64,000 bases of DNA. Origin: Dipteris shenzhenensis (Eukaryota > Polypodiophyta > Polypodiopsida > Gleicheniales). Below are positions 1 through 10,215 of the stretch, in pieces. Numbering within the stretch: position 1 is the stretch's first letter; the number at the start of each line of letters is the position of its first letter. The translations under genes and the position numbers were made by a program. The notes under the pieces are model-generated. The model saw nothing but the letters and a program-made list of their open reading frames with translations, ran no database searches and was not told the origin of the DNA. The stretch is from NCBI GenBank assembly GCA_047967505.1, contig CM106539.1. One strand, written 5' to 3'.

Positions 1-235
1 AATGTTCCTCAAAATTTTTAAATGAAATGACCTTTATAATTTGAAGAAAGAACAACATTGCAAACAAGAGTTCATGTATGCATGGGAGCACTGGCTCTTG
101 TTTGTGAGCTGCGTGGGTCTCTAGATACGGGGAAGAATTATTAGGGCATGTAGTTCCAATCAAATTGAATAGGGTACAAAGTTTTTTGTTAAAGGCTAAT
201 AAAACCGGTGGTTTATATTTTAAAAAAAAGGAAAT
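1..235. other. No gene seen; 3' side of the Helitron
   Basis: No coding frame is supported here. The minus-strand endonuclease frame of the neighbouring Helitron ends at about 236, so this stretch would hold the 3' untranslated end of that element, or its terminus may lie beyond the window edge. I could not identify a CTRR-type 3' end or a terminal hairpin with confidence. Confidence 0.4.
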
Positions 236-845
236 CTAAGTTTTGGAAGGTAATTGGGAGCTATTTTGCTTTGAACATTGGCAATCGACATGGGAATTAG
301 TATGCAATGTAGACAGGGTCATGATCAGACTAGTACGCTTGCATTGTTCTGAAGAAATTGCTCTCGTCAAAGGTGCGTTTGTCCAAATGTGGTCAATTTG
401 AGACCCATAAATTGTAGTGAAGGTTTTGTTCACTAATAGCAGGTGATTTTCTTCCATGAGATTTTGTAGTTGCAATCGCTTTTGAGAAGGTTGTAGCATA
501 TTAATGTTGAAATCCCCCAGCATGAAAGTTGGATGGTGCGATTTGTTCCAGGAAACTGTGGAGGGTGCATGCTTCGATAAGGTATATTGCCACTATAAAC
601 ATCGCTTTCCTTGGGTTCAGTCGAAAGTGAGCCATGATCACCGAGCATTGTAAACATTTCACGTGAAACCAAAGAAAGCCTGCGTTTGTACAAAAGTGAT
701 GTACCCATTCCTGCAAATGCTGTAATAGTAGCGAATGTTGTTGTGTTGATATAGTGTTTTGGGTCTACGGTTCTGATTTCATTAAGGCAAAGCAAGTCCG
801 AGGCTTGGATGTTGTAGTCTGCGTTAATATCCTCAGAATACAGCT
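236..845 (-). pseudogene. Helitron C-terminal endonuclease (EEP-type) domain, frameshifted
   Basis: This is the C-terminal endonuclease of the Helentron-like protein, related to the exonuclease-endonuclease-phosphatase family that cuts target DNA in non-LTR elements. Motifs are present in order: LCLNEIRT with the catalytic Glu near 780, LGDFNIN near 520, and IDHIWTN near 390. The last catalytic block, SDHDPV at about 329-312, lies in a different frame from IDHIWTN and is preceded by an in-frame TAG (332-330) where the family usually has Trp. At least one more frame change separates the first Glu block from the GDFN block. It follows directly on helicase motif VI, as in Helentrons. The domain is clearly dead here. 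Identity is confident from motif order; exact domain limits are not. Confidence 0.78.
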
Positions 846-2590
846 CTAAAGAGAGTATTTAAGGTTGGTATAGTTTTTGAGACAAGGGACGTCGAACTGC
901 GAAGTTGCAGTTGTAACGAGTCTTTCCATTTCAGCGGCCACAGTTACATCCACATGGAAATGTTTGCTATCTAAAGGTTTGAGGAGGTAAAGGTTTTCTT
1001 TAGAACGTACTCTTAAGAGTGTAGTATATGTGATGCCATGTTGTGGACGGCTTGTAGGATCAAAATACAATGTTTCTAGTGTTGAGTCCTATGCATGGTG
1101 GATGGTTCTTGTTGAAGCCGGTTGAATTGGGAATTGTGTTCGTGAAATGACATAGTTGCTATTGCTCCCTATTTGTATTTCCTTTGTGATGGGCAATATT
1201 GCAGTCCAGGATTGGTCAATATGATCTTCGTAGAAGTGCCGAGTTTGCTGACATGTGCATGCTCTAGTGGTGGGGCTAGAGAATTGCAACCACATTTTGA
1301 GTTGGACATTGTTACAACCTTGAAGTGGCCATCGGCCCCATTCACAAGACCATCGACTGTGTTGTAGTTCCCTCCATATAGCTTGACAACGATATTTGGT
1401 TTTAGCTTTATTTCTTTGTGCAAGCCAGCAGTCTTGCTGGGGTCATTCGGTAAGGAAAGAGTGCCGGGGCAATTGCCATGTCTATTATCCACTACTTGGA
1501 AAGTGTAAATGTTACCGGCCGTATGGTAGAACACCATTTTGTTATGCGCACGCACCAGTTTGTTTGTGCAGAATAGGTGAGGTATCGTCAAGTCTAGTGG
1601 TGGCTTATGATAACATACCGAATTGATTGTGTCAATGTCTTGTTGACTTTGTGTGATTGTCTGGAATTTGTTCGAGATGTTAGTGAACATTAATCATTTT
1701 GGAGCATGACAGTGTTGAGTTGGTAACACTTGATCCGTTCTTTCCAAAAATTTTGCTTTAAAGGGTTTCAATGTTGGATAGGGGATAGCTGGTATACCCA
1801 CTTGTCACGGATAAGTTATAGCTGGTATAAGTCTCCTATTATTATGATGTCCAGGGCCCTGAACGAGATGTTGTGAATGTGCTTGATGGCGCATAACCGC
1901 TTACCCACAAAGTTAAGTATGTGTTTCCCAATGAGCGATAGCTCGTCTAGGATAACAATTCAAAGGTCCAAGTATTGTTTTGTGAGCCTATCTAGCTTGT
2001 GAGCTACCAATTTAGGCAAGTTTTTACAGTTTATCTGTATATTCAACGTAGAATGGAGAGTAGCACCGTTCATATGGCAAGCGGCCCTTCCTGTGTAATC
2101 CATTTTTAGTATTTTCATAGTCAATGGGTTGGAGGTTGAACCTTTATTATATAGACACAGTAGCTCTTGGTAAAGAGCGTAATATGTAAATTGGCTCATC
2201 TAGTCTATTTTTCTTTTTCCACATTATGTCATCAAACACACACCTTTGTTTTGCATTCAGGCGTCGTACTTGGGAGTAATGCTCTTCTGTGGAGATTAAT
2301 CCTGCTTGTGGATCTAGATACAGGTAAGTGTCAGCACGTTCTCTTTTCTTTTCATTCCTTGTTGAGAAGGAATGTCAATTGGTTTATCTTCGACACAATT
2401 GTAACGAGTCACGTCCACCATATCAGATAAATCTAGCAAAATAGCATTGTTGAATGTCTCAGCCCATACATTATCATTTGCATTCATAGCCATCTCATGC
2501 ACGTGTTGCTCAAAGTTTGACCAAGCCTTCGCATTTTGATCATCCGCATCTAACCGAAAATTGAATTTTTTTATGCACGTCGTCAATTCA
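846..2590 (-). pseudogene. Helitron helicase domain (Pif1-like), P-loop lost
   Basis: A Pif1-family SF1 helicase that would unwind the displaced strand during rolling-circle transposition. The start LNAKQRCVFDDIM lies near 2240. The Walker A loop that should follow PIYI is missing: the frame changes and the next readable block is LYQELLCLYNKG, so roughly a dozen residues are lost. Later motifs are present: TGRAACHMNGATLHS near 2090, Walker B ILDELSLIG near 1940, GDLYQL near 1840, DGLVNGADG near 1340, RTQFPIQPAS near 1120, and motif VI HGITYTTLLRVRS near 1010. At least three frame changes and several stops interrupt it. It sits between Rep and the endonuclease, the expected place. Confidence 0.83.
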
Positions 2591-2799
2591 ATGGTTGTGT
2601 TTGCTGTAAGCGTCTTGCCATGTTTCGTGTGACTGTTTCAAGGTTTCTTCTGATTCGCATTAAGGAATGTAGAACATCAACTGTTTTCTATAATAGTTAT
2701 TTGGATCTCGATTCTGTTCAAAATGTGTGAACCTAATCACGTACGATTTCTTCAACTTTTGTACGTTAACCTATTGTATTCCGATACAAATTCGGTAAG

Positions 2800-4510
2800 C
2801 GAAATTAGCTCAGACTTGCTAGTTGTGCAGCGTAGTGATCTGTAATTGAAGCAATCGAGTCATCAGGTAATGTTTGTAAGACTTTATTAGTTTTAGCACA
2901 ACTACACGCTGCTACAATGGTGCTATATTTATGAACTGCACTGTACGAGAAGCGTGGTACATCAGTAGACTGCCTGCTGTGCCGACATCTGTTGCACATT
3001 TAAAAATGCAGCTCCCATTTTCTTGATTCGTTCAACCATGTCATCGCTATCTTGGTTTGATTTCTTTATTATATCGTTAAATGCTCTAGTTATTATGTTG
3101 TCTATCTTTGTGAGGTACGAAGTGCAATATGCCGCCACTGCATATGGGTCTAATATGAATTCAGCGTTAGCGTTGGCATCCCATAACGGTGCTAGCAACT
3201 TTGCAAATGGGATTGTCCAAGCATCCGATGGATTCCTCTATAGAAAGAGCATTGGTCGCTTTAAATTTGCTCACAAACACAGCATATATTCTTCCTTGGT
3301 TAGTCTTAATTTATTTAAAAAGTCTGTGAAATTGTGCAATGAAGCAGAAGTCAAGTCATTCAGGTCCCTATACACGCTCGCAGGGTTAGATGTGATATTG
3401 GTTGTATTGGAAAATGAAACCTGCAAATCGCCTTGCCTTTTTTTGGCACATGCGTGTATGTTTATTGCGTTGTGCTGCTTGCAATGACTCGGGGGGCAAC
3501 GCCAGATCACAGGATATGTATTGATCCACAAAGCATGTTACAGGCTCACTTGATTTACGATAAAAAATAGGGGCCCCTTCCACCCAAAGTAGGGCATGAT
3601 CATGCTCACTACCACGGTTTTGAAATTTGATCGTAAAGTAGAAATCTGTGATCTTCCCAAAAAAGTGTGTACCAACCTTCAAAAGCTTTCTCAAGGCTTT
3701 CATTCGGTGATCATAATACCGCGCGCAAGTGACGGGGTCATCACAGACCAGCTTGTGTGTTGGAAGCTAGGTTTTATTACTGTTGCGCTCAGTTGACCGC
3801 AACTCCCTCAGTCCATCCAACAACGCTGACCAATTGCTCTCTCCACTTGTAAACGTCACAAAGAATGTCGGTGGGCCTGGTTGGCGAATCATTGCAAACA
3901 ATCTTTTTGGTTGGCATTGAAAGTAGTGCGGAGATGTCCGGATGCTTTCAAGTTCTCGGTAACCAATATTTGATTTCAAGAGTACATCTAAGTTGGGTCT
4001 AGTTTTGACATCCTTAGTAGTTATAACCCTACCGTTCAACTATGCCTTTTGCATACGAATCCACACTGAACTAGCAACAAAGTGTATTAAGATCTTTACT
4101 ACTTTGAAGAAAAGGTTTTGGATGTGTGTTGCAAAGTGTCGGTCCCTGTGCAGGATCTCCCATTGGGCAACTTTTTGGTGGCTGAGCATATTGAGCATAT
4201 GCTCATACCTTGGCTAACCAAAGAACAACGTTGGGTAGTTTAGCTCCTCGCAATGCTTATCTCTATATATACCCATTGGCTTTTGGTTTTTGCTGGGAGC
4301 GATCGATGTGATGGTTGAGATTGTATCAAAAATCTTGGCTATGTCGACGTATCCATGTACTAGTGTGTCTGTGAAGGGGTCTACCTCGTGTTTTAGAGTC
4401 ATACTTTCCTCTGTAAAGCAGGTGTCGCTATTGCGTTGAGCATTTATCCTAAGTTGGAAATGTGGAAGCCATAGTTGTGAGATTGAGAGACCCTCTTGCT
4501 TGTACAAGGG
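2800..4510 (-). pseudogene. Helitron Rep nuclease (HUH and two-tyrosine motifs)
   Basis: The replication initiator domain that nicks and rejoins Helitron ends. The block RLFAMIRQPGPPTFFVTF (about 3890-3840) is the conserved start of the Helitron-like N domain. The HUH metal-binding motif is SEHDHALLW (about 3610-3580), followed by KHTRMCQKKARR (about 3460). The catalytic tyrosine block DPYAVAAYCTSYLTK (about 3150-3105) keeps both tyrosines and the lysine, and SAQQAVY marks the following conserved stretch. Frame changes occur near 3770, 3400 and 3200. Upstream, KHCEELNYPTLFFG (about 4230) matches the pre-Rep region of Helitron proteins. The catalytic residues survive, yet the frame is broken. 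Confidence in the family is high. Confidence 0.87.
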
Positions 4511-4514
4511 TGTT

Positions 4515-5610
4515 TCAATGAGCCTTTTTTATACTTTCATTATTTATTACTAGATTTGGGCGAACATTACCAGTAATGTATGGAGTTTGATACTCTAGTT
4601 TTTGCTTTATTGTGACTCCGATTGTCATGTTATCATCTTGCTGTTGCAGAAGCACGGTTTGAATACTCCCTAAGTTAGTTGCAACGTTTATGATACTCCT
4701 TTTAGCAAATACTGGCCAAAGTGTAAATATTGTCATATTTGGCCGAAGGTTTGCCCGTGGTGCAATGAGCCTTTCTTCAAGTTTAGTAAGTAGCTGTACT
4801 TGTTCAATTGGGCTATTTAATCTCATATTCATGGGCAATGCTAAAGTAGACACTTGGCCATGCTCAACTTGCTGCTTACAGCTAGAACGGATAGAATTAC
4901 TGGTTGCTCTGATACGGTTCTCATCTATGGCTACAGTCTCTACTAGCAGTGCAATGATTTCTTTAGTTGCTTCTTTGATCTAGTATTTGAATAGTAATCT
5001 TTCACAACAATAGCAAGGATGTGTAGGAGTGTCTGAGATAAGCGATAGAAATTTATTGGTTGGCCCGCTACGCTTTCATTTGCTTGTCCCTTTATGTGTT
5101 CGTTCATAGAATCTGTTTTCAAGATATTGGAGACGGCGAACTATCTGGGCTACTATTTTCCCTTCCACCCACTGCTATTCCAACATAGTTCTTGCTACTT
5201 GGGTCCGTGTTGATGAAGGCATGGCTGCTGCAAGCGATAAGATTTCTTTGTCAAATGTATCAAGCCATTTTCTAGAATGAGTTTGTGGTCATTGTTCATT
5301 AGTAGCTTCAAGTAAAGTTTCTACTGGAGCCTTAGTAAACTGGTATTTTCTTCTGAGGTACCGTATGTGAGCCATCACCTTCTCTAGAGGAGTGTTTTGT
5401 TTGTCATTGAATTTTATGTAGTTCTCGGTGATCATTCTTACCGTTCGATTAGGCATAATGCTCATGATGAGCTGTATTGCCTTGTCATCTTTCTTTGACC
5501 AAAGATGTCGTACCTTTTTGGTGCCTATGCTGTGCATGTTAGCTTGGAAAATTGTCTCGTTGTGTGTAGTTTTTCCATGTTCACAACATGGATTTAAGTG
5601 TGTTACCTAG
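4515..5610 (-). pseudogene. Helitron Rep N-terminal region with SANT-like segment and CxCC patch
   Basis: One reading frame runs through this kilobase with four in-frame stops (about 5289, 5185, 5073 and 4978) and no frameshift. From the N-terminus it holds a CCEHGKTTHNE block, a SANT/Myb-like segment (LWSKKDDKAIQLIMS with a later RTVRMITENY, about 5505-5420), a helical region, a cysteine patch HPCYCCERLLF (about 5010-4985), and a block beginning LTKLEERLIAPRA (about 4790), followed by a TIGVTIKQKLEY-type block; both occur in the region before Rep in Helitron proteins. The SANT assignment is tentative because only the Trp-helix spacing supports it. It lies immediately downstream of the third OTU domain in another frame, so OTU and Rep could once have been one polypeptide. 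Confidence 0.7.
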
Positions 5611-7330
5611 TTGAACAACTGGCTTGAAGTGTGGTGCATCCATTGGACCATCATGGCAAAGAATTTGTAGTGGTTCTTTTTCTAATGTGTCATCGCATTT
5701 TATATAAACCTTTCTTCCAGACAGCGACCATACGTAAATTGGCCACTGTAGGTACTTAGAAGCCCAATAAATAGCAAAATAGTCCCCCCAGAGTCCACGC
5801 TTTGATGCGGGTCTACTCATATGTGCTAGGTATTCTTTGCAACTTTGCACGCCATGGAAATCATGCAGAAATCTACGTATTAGAAAATTTTCCAAGAAGT
5901 CTTTGGCATCTGTGTAGTCCATGGTCAAAGAATACATGAATTGGTTCACTATTGTAGCTCGAATTTCTTTGGTTGTTGAGTTTGTATTTAACAAGTATTT
6001 TATTGTGTTAAATAAGTAGTCATTGAGTGCATAGGCATAGTCTGCAACACGTGCTAAGTGTTTCTCATACAATGCAGCATCTATTAGATCAAGGTCTACT
6101 CGCACAGGAGAACGTGCAATTTTGGTAGCGAGTCTTGTGCATATTTTGGATGGCTTGCTTGGATTCTCAATGATAGACGGTGTATCAATGTGCATTATAG
6201 GTTCAAAGTGACCCACATGTGATGGGCGATCATCATAAAGGACCTGTAAAGGCGTGGCATTGAAATTCATGCCATGTCTTATATAAACTAGCAACCATAC
6301 GTAGATTGGTATTTGTAAGAATGATGATGCCCAGACAATAGCAAATTGATCCCCCCAAAGTCCCCCTTATGCTACTGGCTTGCTCATGCACTCTAAATAT
6401 TCATCAGAAGTTTGGACATCGTGCAAATCACAGAGAAAATCTAGAGAGAGCAAAGTGCATAAACACCTTGTAGCTTGTTCCTCTCCATTTTGCAAGCTTG
6501 TGAGAAATTGTTAAATTATTGCTGCTCAAATTTTGGTAGATGTCAAATCTATATCAACCATATACTTTATTGTATCAAATAAACAATCACCAGGGGTGTA
6601 TTTGTAATTTCTTTCACGATGTAGTTGTTGACGTTGCAAAACAGTGTCAATTGAGTGCTGAGTTTCAATTTTTGGTGCGAGATCTGTAACAGTTGTTACT
6701 GCTGCAAGAACCATGGCTTCATCATCAAATTGAGTTGCAGCCAGGGTAGCATGCGTTGCTGCTGTGAGTTTGTTCTCATCTTGCGTTATAGCAGGGACAT
6801 GGTTGACTAAACCAACATTAGATATAGGAGTTGTTTCAATAATTGGCTCAAACTGGGGGGAGTGTGCAAGACCATCGTCATATAAGATCCGTAATGGGTT
6901 TGACACATCTCCTTCACCACATTTCATACATATCTTTTCGGTTGTAGATGACCACACTTGTATTGGTCTTTCAAGGAATTTTGAAAGCCACACAATAGCA
7001 AATCCATCTCTAGAAAGACCACTGTGTGATACTAGAAGACTCATACATGTAAGGTATTTGTTGTGTGTTTCAACTTTGTGCTGCTCACGTATGAAGCTCA
7101 AATCTAAATATGTGATGAAGCGGTCTATTGCTTGCTTATCATTGCTGTGCAAGTTTGAAATAAATTTTTTGATGGTTCTAGTTCGAAGTCGTTCAGAGGT
7201 CATTCTATTTTCCAACAAGTATGCGACCATGCCGAATAAAGAATCACTTGTTGTATAGTCATAATGCCTGACACCGCTCAAGTTCTATTTGTGTAAGATA
7301 TTATCAATTGTTTTGTTTTGATCCATTCTT
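5581..7330 (-). pseudogene. Three tandem OTU-like cysteine protease domains
   Basis: A single minus-strand frame of about 570 codons with only three internal stops (TGA 6528-6526, TAA 6513-6511, TAA 6369-6367) encodes three consecutive OTU-family domains. Each begins with a linker of the form ID..L....L followed by a D-x-LF block: TSDSLFGMV (about 7245), PGDCLFDTI (about 6590), LNDYLFNTI (about 6020). Each ends with a WGD/RDG..AIVWAS..L..PI.VW block and a DDG..H.PxF-type C-terminal block. The catalytic Cys is kept only in domain 2; domain 1 has Ser (codon 7242-7240) and domain 3 Tyr (codon 6018-6016), each one base from a Cys codon. The C-terminal His is present in domains 2 and 3 and is Gln in domain 1. 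OTU domains are known in Helentrons; a row of three is unusual to me. Confidence 0.78.
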
Positions 7331-7935
7331 GTTATTTTGAACTCCAGGCTTATCTTTGTCTTTTGTTTTTTGTATTTTGTTTTTTTAAAGAAACGAAGGG
7401 GTTTATACTATGCCTTCTAAAATGCTTGCATAACTCGAAAATTTTAAAAATACTATGAGAAGAACTAAAACATTGAAGATTCTTATAACAATAGTTCCTT
7501 GACCAGTAGTTCCATACAAAGTTTAGATGGCAATCTTTTTTTGTCTTTTCTTTTTTGTGTCTATTCAGTAAACAGGATTCTTTTATTGGTAGGCGTGAAG
7601 CCCGTTAGGCAGGCATAAAGCCCGTTTGGTTGGCAAAACGCCCTTTTGACCGGCAATCAACACTTTCAGAAAACTTTTTTTTTTTCCCAAAATATAGAAA
7701 AATGAAACAGCCAATTGGAAAACATGTACTTGGAAAATGGCTTTTTCTTTCCAAGAAAACGGCTTTTTCTGGCAAACAGGTTTTAAATAACAGTTTTTTA
7801 CCCCTCGTGCTAGGGAGCAGCCTTAGTAGCAAAATTGTCCTCTGTATCTGAATTGTGCACTGGATCTTCATCTTTTAGATCTGTTATTGGTGTGTATGAA
7901 ATCAGTACATTGCCAGACCTTAGCCCGAATTCTCC
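7331..7935. other. Spacer with GC-poor and short imperfect repeats; no gene
   Basis: The stretch between the OTU frame and the RPA-like frame holds T-rich runs (around 7370-7390 and 7530-7560) and a cluster of imperfect ~20-bp repeats containing AAGCCCGTT (7590-7660). Around 7725-7780 the motifs GGCTTTTTC and TTCCAAG recur. Open frames on both strands here are compositional and resemble no protein I know. Confidence 0.4.
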
Positions 7936-9060
7936 CACAGTCCGCACCGTACTAATTTTTCATCAAAAATATTTCTTGTTCTTATTGAAGTATTGATCAA
8001 TAGTGGTAGTTATCCAAGGATCCTTAACGTTGACCCGCACTTGATTGCCATCTTCTGTTTGATTATTGCAACCATATGATTGATGATTTCGGGCTTGACA
8101 TGACATTTGCAGTGAGTACAATTGTAAGTGTTCTTTGCTATTTGTTGCAACCTAGCCTGTGTCTTGCAAAGAATACAAGCAATGTAAAATGGCCGAGCAG
8201 CTTAGATGAACGTTAATTCACCACAAATTTGCACAAGGATCAGCGTTTTAGTAAATGGGACAATGATCGATAATAACAATTAGGGATAAAAACCACATGT
8301 ACTATACTCTGCATCACTCATCGAGTCAATGTTACTCTATTGGTCTTGGTAAAGTTCAAATACTTTGTGTGAGCCTCTTTATGGTGCCCTCATCGATTGT
8401 TGGCGTTGCTATCAAGTAGGCAGCAAACTACAGGTGCTTCCTAGTCATATATCTTCCAGTTGTTACATTCGTAATCACATATATAGCGGGACGGCCTTCG
8501 TTTAGTGCACACATCTCGTCCTTGATGTGGTCATGTTCATTGTAGAATGCCAATTGCACAAAGAAGGCAAAGAATGCACGACAATAATAATGTAAGTAAT
8601 GGTCCCGATTGCAATTGGAAAATAGGCATGACTACAAGGCTACTTACAATTGAGTAGTCATTTGGACCCATTCCATCGGCCACCTTTAAGAAAGAATTTG
8701 AGAGTCTTTCGCTCGTATGTATTCCAGCGTCTTCTAAAACCACAACTACAATGTCGCTAGTTGGATATGTTTCCGAACTCTGTAGCAACTCTGCTATGGT
8801 AGTATTATCATAGAAATTCAATTGGATTGTAGGGACTGGCAATACCATGGTGATTACTATACTCGTTGTCACTTTGAATATCAACTCAAAATCCCCTCTC
8901 TCAAATTCTGGCTTTTTCTTTGAAATCCAAAAGTTCTCAATTCTCACATAGTTACCAACCTTGCATCCATTTCTGAAATGGCAAGGATCACCTCCCGCTG
9001 TATATAGCTATATAATTTTTTCCATTCTCTTGTTTCACTCCCATTCCCCATACCTACATC
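7936..9060 (-). pseudogene. RPA70-like single-stranded-DNA-binding protein, decayed
   Basis: This resembles the large subunit of replication protein A. The block GNYVRIENFWISKKKPEF (about 8960-8910) followed by a FELIFKVTTSI stretch matches the start of an RPA70 OB fold, and VLPVPTIQLNFY with a later DIVVVVLEDAG matches its core. Further downstream, in another frame, FYIACILCKTQ and NTYNCTHCKCH (about 8190-8090) form the CxxC...CxxC zinc ribbon of the third OB fold. The frame breaks near 8540 and 8230, and a stop ends it near 7945. Plant Helitrons are known to carry RPA-like genes, so this is probably the element's own RPA rather than the host gene. It lies on the Helitron strand, upstream of the OTU frame. 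The N-terminal part cannot be read above 9010. Introns may account for some frame changes. Confidence 0.68.
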
Positions 9061-9288
9061 ATGAATTGAATACCTTAAAGATATGTTGAACAACATTTCG
9101 AAACAAAGAGACAGTTATGTAAATCAAATTATAGAACTTACAAGAACAATATCCTTAAATCACGGCATGGATCACAAAGAAAGATAATGGGACAAGGACA
9201 AGGAATGCCATACAAAATCAAAGATAGGAGATGTAGCATCAAAAAAGTGTAGAAAACACCGTTTAACCTAAAAGGGCATTGTACTTTG

Positions 9289-10215
9289 CTTTTAAAAAGA
9301 CATATGAAAGCCGTACATTAGTGTTGGAATCCTATTACTTTTGCATATTTCCCTTTGTGGTTGGTAAAGCCTAAGTTTTTCCTTAGGCAGATGTGGCACA
9401 AGTGCATTCTGAGCCTTGGCATAATTGGGCTCCCCCAAACCCATGCATTGATCACTGACATCTATAGTCTTGACAACACCTAAATGGCATATAGCCACCA
9501 CTATATCTATATGCTTCTTTATCATTGGCTTGTCCCAAGTCATGTTCCCAGACTCAAACAATATCCTCTCATCACGATCATCATATAGTAGACGAGGATA
9601 GTCCTCAACCAAATACCTTGCAATATTATGGGCCACCCCCTCAAAAGATTGTAAGGCTTGGCAGATGCCCATTGCCCCTCGCGAGCATCAAGACAAGTCA
9701 CGTGTCGTGTCTTTCAAATCGTCCCAAGTTAGTGCATTATCAAAAGAGTGTTTCAATTTCTTTGCTTTGGGCTCATCTTCCTGTAAAAATTTATTTAGGG
9801 GACTCTATGGATGCGTGGCCCTATCCATATGGAAACCTAGGACTGGCATACATTTAGTGCCATTGAAAAACCTCAATTTCTCCTTTGGTACAATATTGCA
9901 AAAAATATTTTGACAATGCACAAAGTAAGGAGCGGACTAGCCCAAATACGAATAATGCGCATCAACCCATGCAACGATTCCCAATTTGCAGATAGTAGCT
10001 ATTGCATTTAAGTATGGCAACGTCTCTATGCCCCAGGGGACTTCATCACTGTAGAATGATAGTATCTCTTTTCTAGGTAGATACCATAAGTAGGGCAAGT
10101 CTTCGATGATATAAAGAGCCATCATAATAGCCGCACTCCAGCATTGTGCATTTGCGGATCTCTGAATGAGACTTTGCGGCATTTTTTGATTTACCCTACA
10201 GAGTAGAGTAAACAC
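9289..10215 (-). pseudogene. Unrecognised ORF made of a duplicated ~120-residue domain
   Basis: One minus-strand frame of about 308 codons is interrupted only by TAG (9939-9937), TAG (9807-9805) and TGA (9690-9688). It holds two copies of one domain. Copy 1: ALYIIEDLPYLWY, then AIATICKLGIVAWVD, YSYLG, VPKEKLRFF, MPVLGFHM. Copy 2: ARYLVEDYPRLLY, then IVVAICHLGVVKTID, CMGLG, LPKEKLRLY, PTLMYGFHM. The shared skeleton is a helix with an ED pair, a Trp (PWG/TWD), an (A)IC.LG(I/V)V strand-like core, LG, PKEKLR and GFHM. I do not recognise the family. Its position upstream of an RPA-like gene and the Helitron on the same strand suggests a Helitron cargo or accessory ORF. The start is uncertain: a TGA precedes 10215 and the first ATG in frame is near 10183. 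Confidence 0.6.

Larger units (their letters stand above)
236..7330 (-). mobile_element. Decayed Helentron-type Helitron (OTU x3, Rep, helicase, endonuclease)
   Basis: Read on the minus strand, successive frames give, in order: three OTU-like cysteine protease domains, a SANT-like stretch, a CxCC zinc-binding patch, the long N-terminal region typical of Helitron Rep proteins, the HUH nuclease, the two-tyrosine motif, a Pif1-like helicase and an endonuclease domain. OTU plus endonuclease together are known from the Helentron and Helitron2 branch rather than classical plant Helitrons. Several long stretches stay in one frame, interrupted only by stop codons, so the copy is old but still easy to read. 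It is not functional: the helicase P-loop is missing and the endonuclease is split by a frameshift. The RPA-like and duplicated-domain frames up to 10.2 kb lie on the same strand and may belong to the same element. Exact termini were not found. Confidence 0.85.

Noticed and set aside
3023-3487. 154-codon plus-strand frame with hydrophobic stretches
   Set aside because: It is antisense to the Rep two-tyrosine region of the Helitron.
6764-7258. 164-codon plus-strand frame
   Set aside because: It is antisense to the first OTU domain.
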